This document shows positions 1 to 5,925 of a stretch of 5,925 nt of DNA, one piece after another. Made by a program: the position numbers and the translations under genes. The notes under the pieces are model-generated. The model did no database searches. It had not been told where the DNA came from and was given only the letters and a program-made list of their open reading frames with translations. How positions within the stretch are numbered: the stretch's first letter is position 1; each line of letters begins with the position of its first letter. The stretch is from Anaerolineae bacterium (GTDB lineage: Bacteria > Chloroflexota > Anaerolineae > JAFGEY01), in contig JAFGIE010000235.1 of assembly GCA_016929775.1 (NCBI GenBank), positions 1-5,925 of the forward strand, written 5' to 3'.

Positions 1-39
1 ATGACGGCGGTCCAGTCACGCCAGGGACCGCACGGTGAT

Positions 40-66
40 GGCGCGCCGACGCGGAGCATCGGCGCG
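40..66. repeat. palindromic repeat element, copy 1
   Basis: Begins GGCGCGCCGACGC and ends with GCATCGGCGCG. The arms 42-49 (CGCGCCGA) and 59-66 (TCGGCGCG) are perfect inverted repeats. Inside them, GC/GC pairs close a 3-nt loop (53-55) after one C-A mismatch. Read as minus-strand RNA, that mismatch becomes a U-G wobble and the stem is continuous for 11 pairs, so the element folds better in that orientation. It is nearly identical to the copy at 82-109, differing by one base (a T) in the loop. It may be a REP-like dispersed element, a protein-binding palindrome or part of a terminator for a gene left of the window; the sequence alone does not decide. Confidence 0.65.
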
Positions 67-81
67 AGGGGCGGGTTTGTG

Positions 82-109
82 GGCGCGCCGACGCTGGAGC
101 ATCGGCGCG
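82..109. repeat. palindromic repeat element, copy 2
   Basis: Second copy of the element at 40-66, 42 nt downstream start to start. Arms 84-91 and 102-109 are the same perfect 8-bp inverted repeat. The loop is TGGA (95-98) rather than GGA. Neither copy is followed by a T-run on either strand, so a simple intrinsic terminator is unlikely. Conservation of both arms between copies, with the only change in the loop, fits selection on or copying of a hairpin. Confidence 0.65.
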
Positions 110-159
110 GGCGGCAGGCTCCCTCTGCGCGCTGTTCACGCGCCCATCACGCGTTCGGT

Positions 160-168
160 TGCTATACT
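160..168 (+). promoter_or_regulatory. extended -10 promoter for the small protein/lipoprotein operon
   Basis: TGCTATACT matches the housekeeping sigma extended -10 consensus TGnTATAAT with one mismatch. It is a conspicuous AT-rich island in GC-rich surroundings. No good -35 lies 16-18 nt upstream; the nearest candidate, TTCACG at 135-140, is too far away. Extended -10 promoters can work without one. Transcription would start near 174-176, giving a leader of roughly 57 nt before the ATG at 232. Predicted by motif only. Confidence 0.55.
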
Positions 169-169
169 A

Positions 170-187
170 TCAGGTGAGATGACCTGA
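170..187. promoter_or_regulatory. operator-like inverted repeat at the predicted transcription start
   Basis: Perfect dyad TCAGGT (170-175), 6-nt spacer, ACCTGA (182-187). It starts 2 nt after the -10 hexamer and covers the expected +1, the classic place for a repressor operator. Which protein might bind is unknown. Alternatively, the dyad could form a small hairpin at the 5' end of the mRNA. I see no second full copy of the dyad in the window. Confidence 0.4.
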
Positions 188-231
188 CGTGCCAACCGAG
201 ATGGTACCTGCGAACGAGGCGCAACCCAGTC

Positions 232-471
232 ATGAGCGAGCCAAGACGAGAGTACATCGCCTATCTGCTGCGGCTATGGCTGGTGAGACGAGAGGAGGGA
301 GCAGCCTGGCGGGCCTCGTTGGAGAGCGCTCGCACGGGCGAGCGCCTGGGCTTTGCCAGTGTGGATCAGTTGTTCGACTTTTTGCGGCGGCGCATGGCAG
401 AAGATGAGATGAAGGAGGATGGGATGGCAGGACGTGACAAAGGACGACCACCGGAATCAGGCATCCAGTAG
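232..471 (+). CDS. small conserved-type hypothetical protein (79 aa)
   Basis: Function unknown. The 79-aa protein begins MSEPRREYIAYLLRLWLV and carries a central block WRASLESARTGERLGFAS (about residues 25-42), then a short helix-like VDQLFDFLRRRM segment and a charged, probably disordered tail. From memory, this WRASLES...TGERLGFAS pattern recurs in short uncharacterised Chloroflexota proteins, sometimes near BTAD or LuxR-type regulators; this was not checked by search. There is no signal peptide, Cys motif or membrane segment. The ATG at 232 is the natural start for the motif; only a weak GAGG (216-219, 12 nt upstream) is seen as ribosome-binding site. It is the first gene after the promoter at 160-168, and the lipoprotein gene starts 16 nt after its stop, so the two are probably one operon. 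Fairly sure it is a real gene because the reading frame keeps a recognisable pattern. Confidence 0.75.
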   Translation: MSEPRREYIAYLLRLWLVRREEGAAWRASLESARTGERLGFASVDQLFDFLRRRMAEDEMKEDGMAGRDKGRPPESGIQ

Positions 472-474
472 CAG

Positions 475-481
475 AGAGGAG
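475..481 (+). promoter_or_regulatory. ribosome-binding site that fixes the lipoprotein start
   Basis: AGAGGAG lies 6 nt before the ATG at 488. It decides between that ATG and an in-frame ATG at 419, which would add 23 mostly polar residues ahead of the signal peptide and overlap the preceding gene. Confidence 0.75.
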
Positions 482-487
482 CACGCG

Positions 488-1018
488 ATGGGCAAGCATG
501 TGTTTCGGGTCTGTGGGTTGGGCCTGCTGGCAGTTATCCTGCTGGTGGGCTGTACCTCGTCAGCGAAAGAGGAGATGGCAGCGATGCAAGCACAAGTGGA
601 TCAAGCCGCGGGCAACAAGCAGGTCGTGCAGACGTTCCTCGGGCTGTTCATGTCTGGAGCGTGGGATGACTTTGGCCAGGTCATCGCCGCCGACTGTGTG
701 CTCCACGAACCGGGGGGCGTCGACGTCGTGGGACTGGACGCGATGAAAGCCCTGTGGGGGGTCGCCTATGCGCCGCTCAAGGACATCGGCGCGACGACCA
801 TCGCCGAGACGAGCGAGGGCGAGATGTACACGGTCCTCGTCACGATGCAGGCGACCTACGATGGCGACTACATGGGCCAACCGATCGCGGGCGTGCCGGT
901 CCAGTTCAACCAGGCGGAGACCATGCGCATCGTGGACGGCAAGATCGCGGAGTGGTGGGTCGTGTTCGACCGGTTGTGGATGTCGGAGCAGCTCGGGTTC
1001 GCGCTCCAGCCCAAGTAG
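488..1018 (+). CDS. SnoaL-like (NTF2-fold) lipoprotein, ester-cyclase type
   Basis: A 176-aa secreted, membrane-anchored protein. Residues 1-21 form a lipoprotein signal peptide (Lys3 and Arg7, hydrophobic run GLGLLAVILLVG) with lipobox LLVGC, so Cys22 should be lipidated after signal peptidase II cleavage. A short helical spacer (about 27-42) leads into a SnoaL-like domain (about 43-172): VVQTFLGLFMSGAWDDF helix, the VLHEPGG segment (71-77), strands around MYTVLVTMQATYDG, and MRIVDGKIAEWWVVFDRL...EQLG at the end, which is the typical close of ester-cyclase/SnoaL proteins. Asp161 in the FDRL segment may correspond to the acid/base Asp of SnoaL cyclases, but this is inferred by position. Known members are mostly cytoplasmic cyclases or hydrolases, or of unknown role; a lipid-anchored version more likely binds or modifies a small extracellular molecule. 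The substrate cannot be read from sequence. It follows the small protein gene by 16 nt and is probably co-transcribed. Confidence 0.85.
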   Translation: MGKHVFRVCGLGLLAVILLVGCTSSAKEEMAAMQAQVDQAAGNKQVVQTFLGLFMSGAWDDFGQVIAADCVLHEPGGVDVVGLDAMKALWGVAYAPLKDIGATTIAETSEGEMYTVLVTMQATYDGDYMGQPIAGVPVQFNQAETMRIVDGKIAEWWVVFDRLWMSEQLGFALQPK

Positions 1019-1042
1019 GGGGGCGGCAGGGATCTCGCCCTC

Positions 1043-1059
1043 GGACCAGCCCTTGGTCC
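1043..1059. terminator. possible bidirectional terminator hairpin between convergent genes
   Basis: A perfect 6-bp stem GGACCA/TGGTCC with a 5-nt loop (GCCCT) sits 24 nt after the lipoprotein stop and 72 nt beyond the stop of the convergent regulator gene. Further short inverted pairs flank it (1021-1025 with 1036-1040; 1064-1068 with 1079-1083). A third arm, GGACC at 1066-1070, could compete for 1055-1059. No T-run follows on either strand, so this would be a non-canonical terminator at best. The rest of 1019-1131 shows no gene. Confidence 0.3.
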
Positions 1060-1131
1060 ACAACCGGACCATGCAGCCTCCGGGGGCGGGACGACTGCCG
1101 CGCACGAGCTGGGGATGAACGGCGCTCCACG

Positions 1132-4100
1132 CTATGGCGAAGGCGCGAGCATCGCGTGCGCACGCCGTAGGTAGCGCTCTCTGAGGACCTGAGCCGGGAT
1201 CGTGTCTGCCAGCTCTCCGACGAGCTGTCGCGCCGTCGCGAACGCCCGTTTGGCCTCTGATCCACGGTTGGTCGCACGGTACAGCCGGCCCATGCTGGCG
1301 TGGAGACGCCAGCGCAGGAACCGCTCACCGGGCGCCTGGGCGTTCTCGATCGCGGCTTGCAGCAGCGCGCCGGCTGAACCGGTCTGCCCCACCGCGATCA
1401 ACGCCTCCGCCTTCAACTTCCACAGGAGGGTGATCGTGCGTCCCGGCGCCATGCCGGGGGCCGAACGGATCAGGCGCTCCACGATGTCCAGCGCCAGGGC
1501 GGGATCGCCCTGCAGGAGCGCCAGCTCGGCACGCCGGGCCCAGCAGGTGCGCTTGTGCAGCGAGTCCATCCCTGTCCCCAGGGTGAGCACCCGATCCAGG
1601 TGCGCCTGCGCCTGCGCCAGGTCGCCGAGCATGCAGCAGGCTACCGCCAGCTCGCCGGTAGCTTGATGGACCCAGTGCCGGGAAGAGAGGCGCTCAGCCA
1701 GGGCCAATGCCTGTTCGAGCTCCGGTCGCGCCTCCTCCGGCGCGAGCAGCTCGACGTACAGGGTCCCCAGGACACCGTGGCTGCCCGCCATCCACTCGTG
1801 ATGGCCGATCGCCGAGGCGATGTCCTGGGCAGTGTGGACGGCATCGAACGCGAGCCCGAATCGCCCGCGCCCCGTGTAGGCGAGGGCCTGGGCCCAGAGC
1901 GCCCACGCCTCGGCGGCGGGCGAGCCCGTCTCACGCGCCAGTCCAAGCGCGTCCTCCAGGTCCTCCAGGGGATCGACGGCGAGAGCGGGGGAGACCAACG
2001 TCGGCGAGGTGTGTGGACCGCTGCACACCACCCCTCGGCCCGTCAGGCTGGCGCCGAGGGCAGCGGCGTTCTTGTGCGCCCGGAAGAGCGCGATGGCCCG
2101 ATCATAGTGCTCGACGCTTGCGGTCAGGTCGCCGTACAGTGCAGTGGCAATGCCCAGCAGGTCGAGTGTGCTGGCGACCTGCTCCTGATCGCCCGTCTGC
2201 TCCGCGATCGCCAGTGCCTGCTGGTGATACGCGATCGCCGCAGGCAGGTCTTCTGCGTTCAGGTGCCAGTTCCCGAGCCGGTTCAGACTCTGTGCCAGCA
2301 CCACCGGATCGCCGATCCGCTGCGCCAGTTGGAGGGCCCGATCGATGTAGCTCCGGCTGTGAGCATAGTCGTGCACGTTCCACAGCTGCCCGAGCGCGAG
2401 CAGGGCACGCCACTCCGCCAGGCGGTCGCCCGCTGCTTGCCCGGCATGGATCGCCGACTCGAGATCGGCCCGAGCGGGCTCGAACCTGCCGAGGGTCCTG
2501 TAGACCATGCCCCGCTTGAGGTGCAGATCGGCGAGCGCGGCGCCATCGAGGGTCCCCCGTTGGCCCAGCTGCAGCGCCCGCGCGTAGAGCGCGGTGGCTT
2601 CCTGGTGCGCATAGCGGCGTGCGGCGCTTGCGGCAGCCTTGGCATAGTACCGGAGCGCCGCGCCATCGTCGCCGGCTCGGAGCCAGTGCTCGGCCAACTG
2701 GGCAGCGATCTCGTCCTCTTGTCCCGCGTAGAGGCGTTCCAAAGCCGCTGCGACTTGGCCGTGCAGCAGCCGGCGCTCCCCCTGCCCGAGGCTGCGGTAG
2801 ACGTACTCCTGAACCAGGGCATGGCCGAACCTGTACCGGTCCGCTCGTTGCGCGCCGGTCTGTGCTTCCCCCTGTTCCACGACCAGGCGATGTGTCCTTT
2901 CTAGCATCGCCAGATCTCGTAGCAGTGGCCCCAGCGCCGCATGCTGCACGGCGGCGACCACCTGAGCGGTAAACGCCTCTCCCTCCACGCTGGCGATGTC
3001 GACGATCTCGCGCAGACTCGGGTCGAGACGGCTGACCCGCTCTTCGATCACCGCCTCCACGCGCGCTGGCAGCATCTCCCACGCCAGCCTGGGTCCCTCG
3101 ATCCAGGCGCCATCCTCCTCCCTGCGGACCAGAGCGCCCCGCTCCTGCAGCGCCCGCAGCAGCTCGATCGTGAACAAGGGGTGCCCCTCCGTGCGGCGGT
3201 AGAGGGCGGCGCGAAAGGCCTCCCCCAGCTGGTTGGGCTCTGTATCGAGAAAGGCGTCTACGAACTCACGTCCCACCCTTTCGCCCGACGCATCCAGGTC
3301 CACGCGCACCTGCCCGAGCGTGCGCTCGAACTCGTGCATGACCTTGTGCAGCGGGTGGCGCTCGCCGTCACGGTCCGAAACCAGCTCTTCCGGGCGGTAG
3401 GCACAGGCGATCAGGATGCGGCTGCCCGATCGGGCAAGCCGCCGCCCGAGATGGAAGAGGAGACTCAGGGAGGCGCTGTCGGCCCATTGCAGGTCGTCCA
3501 GGACCAACAGCAGTGGATGCTGCGCTGCCACAGCGCGCAGCACACGGGCGCACTGCTCGAACAAAAAGCGCTGTTCCAGGTGCTCCCTGCCGCTCCGGGC
3601 GCGTCCGGCAAGCGCACGCAGCCGCGCGTGCCAGTCGGCGCGCTCCGGCATGGCGGCGGCGACGCGCGCGAGGAGGGCGTCGCCATCCAGGAGGGCGCCG
3701 ACCAGCGACGGTCCGTCCGCCAGCAAGGCAGGGATGACCAGGGGCAGCGCAGCCCACAGGCGGCGCGCGTGGTCGCGACCGATCGAGCCTGCCAACCAGC
3801 GGCTCTCCAAGTCGCCGGTCAGCATGCCCATCGCGTCCCGGAAGGGGAGATAGGGATCGCCCGCGCCCGCGTAGGCGTCGCAGTCGCCCCAGGCGACCAG
3901 CAGATCGGGATGCGCGCCCATCGCCCGCCGGGCAAACGCCGCCAAGAGCGCCGTCTTGCCTTGGCCTGGCTCGCCCGTGCAAAAGACGACGCCTCCTGTG
4001 CCCTGCAGCGCACGGTCCAGCGTGCAAGCAAGCTGCGACAGCTCTTGCTCTCGGGCGACGAAAACGGGCGGCGCAGCCTCGCTTGCCGACTCGAGCAGAA

Positions 4101-4938
4101 AGCGCGGCAGCCGAGACGGCGTTTCGTTCTCCCGAGCCGGAGACGGGCCCGCTATCTCGCCGTCGCGGATCTGGTCAAAGAGGGCGGTCGTCTCTGCCTC
4201 AGGCTCGACGCCCAGCCCCTCTGCCAGCGTCGTGCGGCAGACCTCGTACTGTGCCAGGGCGGCGCTGCGTTGTCCGGTGAGGGCCAATAGGCGCATGACG
4301 TGCCGCTGCGCTCGTTCGTCCCAGGGCTCCAGTTCCACCTGCCGCCAGGCGTGCTGGAGTGCGCGTTTCCATTGCCCGCGCCGCTCGTAGCACGTGGTCA
4401 GCCGGTAGAGAGCGTCGAGCGTCAGGCGCGCCAACCGCTCCCGCGTGAGCAGCATCCATTCCTCAAGGACTGCGCAATCCGCGACCGACAGGTCCTCCAG
4501 GAAGGCGCCGCGGCACAGGCCGACTGCCTCTTCCAACGACTGCGTGGAGGGCTGTTCCGTGGGTCGGGACGTGTGCAGGAGGTCGAGGAAGGCGCGTACG
4601 TCCACCCCGGCGTCGCTGGCAGGGTTGAATTGGATCGTCTGGCGGGTGACGAGCAGGAACGGAGGCGCCGCTGCGTGGCCCACGCCTTGCGCGTCCAGGG
4701 CGTCGCCGATCGCCCGCCGGAGGGTGGCGAGGGTGTGGCGCAGGTTCGCAAGCGCTGCGCCGCTGGGGCGGTCGGACCACAGCATTTCAGCGAGGACCTC
4801 ACGCCGGTGTGGCCGATCGGCTTCGACAGCCAGGTAGGCCAACAACGCCCGCGCCTTCTCGGTCTCAAAGCGGGCGATGGGCTGACCGTCCAAGGTCACC
4901 TGCATGGGCCCTATGAGGGCAATGGCGAGACGGGCCAT
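1132..4938 (-). CDS. BTAD/SARP-type transcriptional regulator with STAND-like AAA ATPase and TPR domains
   Basis: A 1268-aa cytoplasmic regulator. Residues about 1-95 are an OmpR-like winged helix typical of this family (LLAYLAVEADRPHRREVLAEMLW, then LRHTLATLRRAIGD at 62-79). Residues about 97-258 are the BTAD helical domain, with GAFLEDL, YERRGQWKRALQHAWRQVELEPWDE and LAEGLGVEPEAET. From about 292 (PVFVARE) an AAA_16/STAND-like ATPase follows: Walker A GEPGQGKT at 322-329 (Lys328), Walker B LLLVLDDLQWAD with Asp481/Asp482, sensor-like ACAYRPEEL, EGHPLFTIELL near 585 and RFGHALVQEYVYRSL near 701. From about 735 to the end there are TPR repeats, interrupted around 967-995 by a Pro/Ser/Thr-rich insertion. 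There is no C-terminal LuxR helix-turn-helix; DNA binding is N-terminal. The ATG at 4938 is preferred: AGGA lies 5 nt upstream and MARLAIALIGPMQVTLDG is the usual family N-terminus. An in-frame TTG at 5004 would add 22 residues and overlap the exporter stop. Likely an ATP-dependent switch; ligand and targets unknown. Confidence 0.93.
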   Translation of the reverse strand: MARLAIALIGPMQVTLDGQPIARFETEKARALLAYLAVEADRPHRREVLAEMLWSDRPSGAALANLRHTLATLRRAIGDALDAQGVGHAAAPPFLLVTRQTIQFNPASDAGVDVRAFLDLLHTSRPTEQPSTQSLEEAVGLCRGAFLEDLSVADCAVLEEWMLLTRERLARLTLDALYRLTTCYERRGQWKRALQHAWRQVELEPWDERAQRHVMRLLALTGQRSAALAQYEVCRTTLAEGLGVEPEAETTALFDQIRDGEIAGPSPARENETPSRLPRFLLESASEAAPPVFVAREQELSQLACTLDRALQGTGGVVFCTGEPGQGKTALLAAFARRAMGAHPDLLVAWGDCDAYAGAGDPYLPFRDAMGMLTGDLESRWLAGSIGRDHARRLWAALPLVIPALLADGPSLVGALLDGDALLARVAAAMPERADWHARLRALAGRARSGREHLEQRFLFEQCARVLRAVAAQHPLLLVLDDLQWADSASLSLLFHLGRRLARSGSRILIACAYRPEELVSDRDGERHPLHKVMHEFERTLGQVRVDLDASGERVGREFVDAFLDTEPNQLGEAFRAALYRRTEGHPLFTIELLRALQERGALVRREEDGAWIEGPRLAWEMLPARVEAVIEERVSRLDPSLREIVDIASVEGEAFTAQVVAAVQHAALGPLLRDLAMLERTHRLVVEQGEAQTGAQRADRYRFGHALVQEYVYRSLGQGERRLLHGQVAAALERLYAGQEDEIAAQLAEHWLRAGDDGAALRYYAKAAASAARRYAHQEATALYARALQLGQRGTLDGAALADLHLKRGMVYRTLGRFEPARADLESAIHAGQAAGDRLAEWRALLALGQLWNVHDYAHSRSYIDRALQLAQRIGDPVVLAQSLNRLGNWHLNAEDLPAAIAYHQQALAIAEQTGDQEQVASTLDLLGIATALYGDLTASVEHYDRAIALFRAHKNAAALGASLTGRGVVCSGPHTSPTLVSPALAVDPLEDLEDALGLARETGSPAAEAWALWAQALAYTGRGRFGLAFDAVHTAQDIASAIGHHEWMAGSHGVLGTLYVELLAPEEARPELEQALALAERLSSRHWVHQATGELAVACCMLGDLAQAQAHLDRVLTLGTGMDSLHKRTCWARRAELALLQGDPALALDIVERLIRSAPGMAPGRTITLLWKLKAEALIAVGQTGSAGALLQAAIENAQAPGERFLRWRLHASMGRLYRATNRGSEAKRAFATARQLVGELADTIPAQVLRERYLRRAHAMLAPSP

Positions 4939-4943
4939 CTCGT

Positions 4944-4947
4944 TCCT
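4944..4947 (-). promoter_or_regulatory. ribosome-binding site supporting the regulator start
   Basis: On the minus strand, AGGA lies 5 nt before the ATG at 4938, with a further GGGAGG (4951-4956) 12 nt before it. This favours the ATG over the upstream in-frame TTG at 5004. No -10-like sequence is visible in the 62-nt gap between exporter and regulator, suggesting read-through from the exporter gene. Confidence 0.55.
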
Positions 4948-5000
4948 GAGCCTCCCAAGGCCGAGCGTGCGGTCCGCGCGCGCCGTTCCGACGCGTGCAT

Positions 5001-5925
5001 TCAAAGAGTGGTCACGGCAAGCTCGGCCCGGGCGAACTGGCTCATGTAGAGCCGGTAGTAGAAGCCTTTCTCAGCCAAGAGTGAGTCGTGGGTGCCACGC
5101 TCGATGATACGCCCGTCGTCGATCACCAGCACCTGATCGGCATTGCGGATCGTGCTCAGGCGGTGGGCGATCACAAAGCTGGTGCGTCCCTGCATGAGCT
5201 TGAGCAGCGCCTCCTGGATGTGCATCTCGGTGCGCGTGTCCACGCTGCTGGTCGCCTCGTCCAAGATCAGAATGCGCGGATCGGCCAGGACGGCGCGGGC
5301 GATAGCCAGCAACTGGCGCTGCCCCTGGCTCAGCGTTCCGGCTCGCTCGGCGAGGGAGGTCTGGTAGCCCTCGGGCAGATGCTGGATGAACGGATCGGCG
5401 TTCGCCAGGCGCGCTGCCGCCACGCATTCCTCGTCCGTGGCGTCCAGCCGCCCATAGCGGATGTTCTCCAGCACCGTCTCGCCGAACAGGAAGGTGTCTT
5501 GGAGCACGATCCCCAGTTGCCGGCGCAGGGCATCTTGCTTGACATGGCGGATGTCACATCCGTCTAGGAGGATGGCTCCCTGCTCCACGTCGTAAAAGCG
5601 TGAGAGCAGATTGACGATCGTGGTCTTGCCCGCGCCGGTCGGTCCTACCAGGGCCACCATCTGCCCCGGCTCGGCGGTCAAGCTCACGTCCTTGAGCACC
5701 GGCACGCCCGGCACGTAGCAAAAGTCGACGCGATCGAACACCACCTGCCCCTGCAGCGGGGGCAACTCGACGGCGTCGGGGCGGTCAGCGACTTGGGGCG
5801 CCTGGTTCAAGAGATCGAAGACGCGTTCGGCGCCGGCGAGGGCCGACTGGATCGAGTTGTACAGGTCCGCCAGGGTGAGCAGGGGCTCGTAGAAGCGACG
5901 GGCATAGAGCACAAAGGTGGTGATG
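5001..5925 (-). CDS. ABC exporter half-transporter (membrane/ATP-binding fusion), 5' end beyond window
   Basis: The last 308 residues of a type I ABC exporter (MdlB/MsbA-like; full members are near 600 aa). The frame is open to the right edge, so the start and most of the membrane domain are missing. What remains begins in the end of the last transmembrane helix (ITTFVLYARRFYEPLLTLADLYNS) and the linker helix. The nucleotide-binding domain is complete: A-loop aromatic in FCYVPG, Walker A GPTGAGKTT (5619-5645), Q-loop LGIVLQDTFLF, signature LSQGQRQ (5313-5333, a common variant of LSGGQ), Walker B with catalytic Glu and D-loop DEATSSVD (5238-5261), and H-loop IAHRLST (5151-5171). All catalytic residues are present, so it should hydrolyse ATP. 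Such half-transporters work as homo- or heterodimers; a partner would probably lie to the right. The substrate (drug, lipid or peptide) cannot be told. The regulator gene follows 62 nt downstream. Confidence 0.95.
   Translation of the reverse strand, partial: ITTFVLYARRFYEPLLTLADLYNSIQSALAGAERVFDLLNQAPQVADRPDAVELPPLQGQVVFDRVDFCYVPGVPVLKDVSLTAEPGQMVALVGPTGAGKTTIVNLLSRFYDVEQGAILLDGCDIRHVKQDALRRQLGIVLQDTFLFGETVLENIRYGRLDATDEECVAAARLANADPFIQHLPEGYQTSLAERAGTLSQGQRQLLAIARAVLADPRILILDEATSSVDTRTEMHIQEALLKLMQGRTSFVIAHRLSTIRNADQVLVIDDGRIIERGTHDSLLAEKGFYYRLYMSQFARAELAVTTL

Larger units (their letters stand above)
1..159. other. upstream non-coding stretch with palindromic repeats
   Basis: No convincing gene is seen here. 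A frame opening with ATG at base 1 runs to a TGA at 175-177 (58 codons), but its translation is Arg/Gly/His-rich, runs through two hairpin repeats and matches no family I recognise. It could be chance, or the tail of a gene lying further left. The stretch carries the two palindromic repeat copies listed separately and a weak 5-bp inverted repeat (127-131 with 139-143) just upstream of the promoter. Confidence 0.5.

Noticed and set aside
40..109. Two-copy repeat as the start of a CRISPR array
   Set aside because: Only two copies with a spacer of about 15 nt, each strongly palindromic, and no further units or cas genes.
1..177. 58-codon open frame starting at the first base of the window
   Set aside because: Composition is unlike a folded protein, it spans two hairpin repeats in which the indel shifts the reading, and it overruns the promoter; it is not supported without sequence to the left.
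419..487. Upstream in-frame ATG extending the lipoprotein by 23 residues
   Set aside because: It would bury the signal peptide behind a polar segment and overlap the preceding gene, while the ATG at 488 has a strong ribosome-binding site 6 nt away.
560..1105. 181-codon minus-strand open frame opposite the lipoprotein gene
   Set aside because: Arg/His/Leu-rich shadow translation of a well-supported lipoprotein; typical of GC-rich antisense frames.
4939..5004. TTG start at 5004 giving a 1290-aa regulator
   Set aside because: The extra 22 residues are Arg-rich and not family-like, and the ATG at 4938 has a ribosome-binding site and begins the conserved winged-helix sequence.
1555..5049. Three long plus-strand open frames opposite the regulator (1555-2904, 2941-4290, 4300-5049), two of them exactly 449 codons
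   Set aside because: They lie codon-for-codon antisense to the 1268-aa gene. Their stops arise only where the sense gene uses the rare codons CTA, TTA or TCA (for example CTA at 2902-2904 and 4288-4290). Their translations have no family features, and the equal lengths are coincidence.
5313..5333. LSQGQ instead of LSGGQ as a sign of a degenerate ATPase site
   Set aside because: LSQGQ is a common signature in MdlB-type exporters, and the catalytic Glu, Walker and H-loop residues are intact.

Overview
The window is GC-rich bacterial DNA whose genes most resemble those of Chloroflexota (inference). The evidence is a very large BTAD/AAA-ATPase/TPR regulator of a kind abundant in that phylum, together with a small WRASLES...TGERLGFAS protein that I remember as recurrent there. 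No rRNA, tRNA, CRISPR array or transposase gene is visible.

Left part (1-231): a short non-coding stretch holds two copies of a 27/28-nt palindromic element. It is followed by a good extended -10 promoter (TGCTATACT) and a perfect 6+6 inverted repeat (TCAGGT-N6-ACCTGA) lying on the expected transcription start. This looks like a regulated promoter for a two-gene plus-strand operon.

Plus-strand operon (232-1018): a 79-aa small protein of unknown function, then, 16 nt later, a 176-aa lipoprotein. The lipoprotein has a clear lipobox (LLVGC) and an extracytoplasmic SnoaL-like/NTF2-fold domain of the ester-cyclase type. The intergenic stretch 1019-1131 contains short inverted repeats but no textbook terminator.

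Right part (minus strand, read right to left): the 3' two-thirds or so of a type I ABC exporter half-transporter (complete nucleotide-binding domain, only the end of the membrane domain, 5' end beyond the window). After 62 nt comes a 1268-aa regulator with an N-terminal winged helix plus BTAD domain, a STAND-like AAA ATPase module and a long C-terminal TPR array. Spacing and lack of a visible promoter suggest it is co-transcribed with the exporter. It converges on the lipoprotein operon.

Overall, the right half reads as an exporter paired with a multidomain ATP-dependent transcriptional regulator, and the left half as a small operon with its own promoter. Whether the regulator controls either is inference. 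I see no clearly new system. The most worthwhile leads are the operator-like dyad at the promoter, the duplicated hairpin element and the uncharacterised small protein paired with a SnoaL-like lipoprotein.
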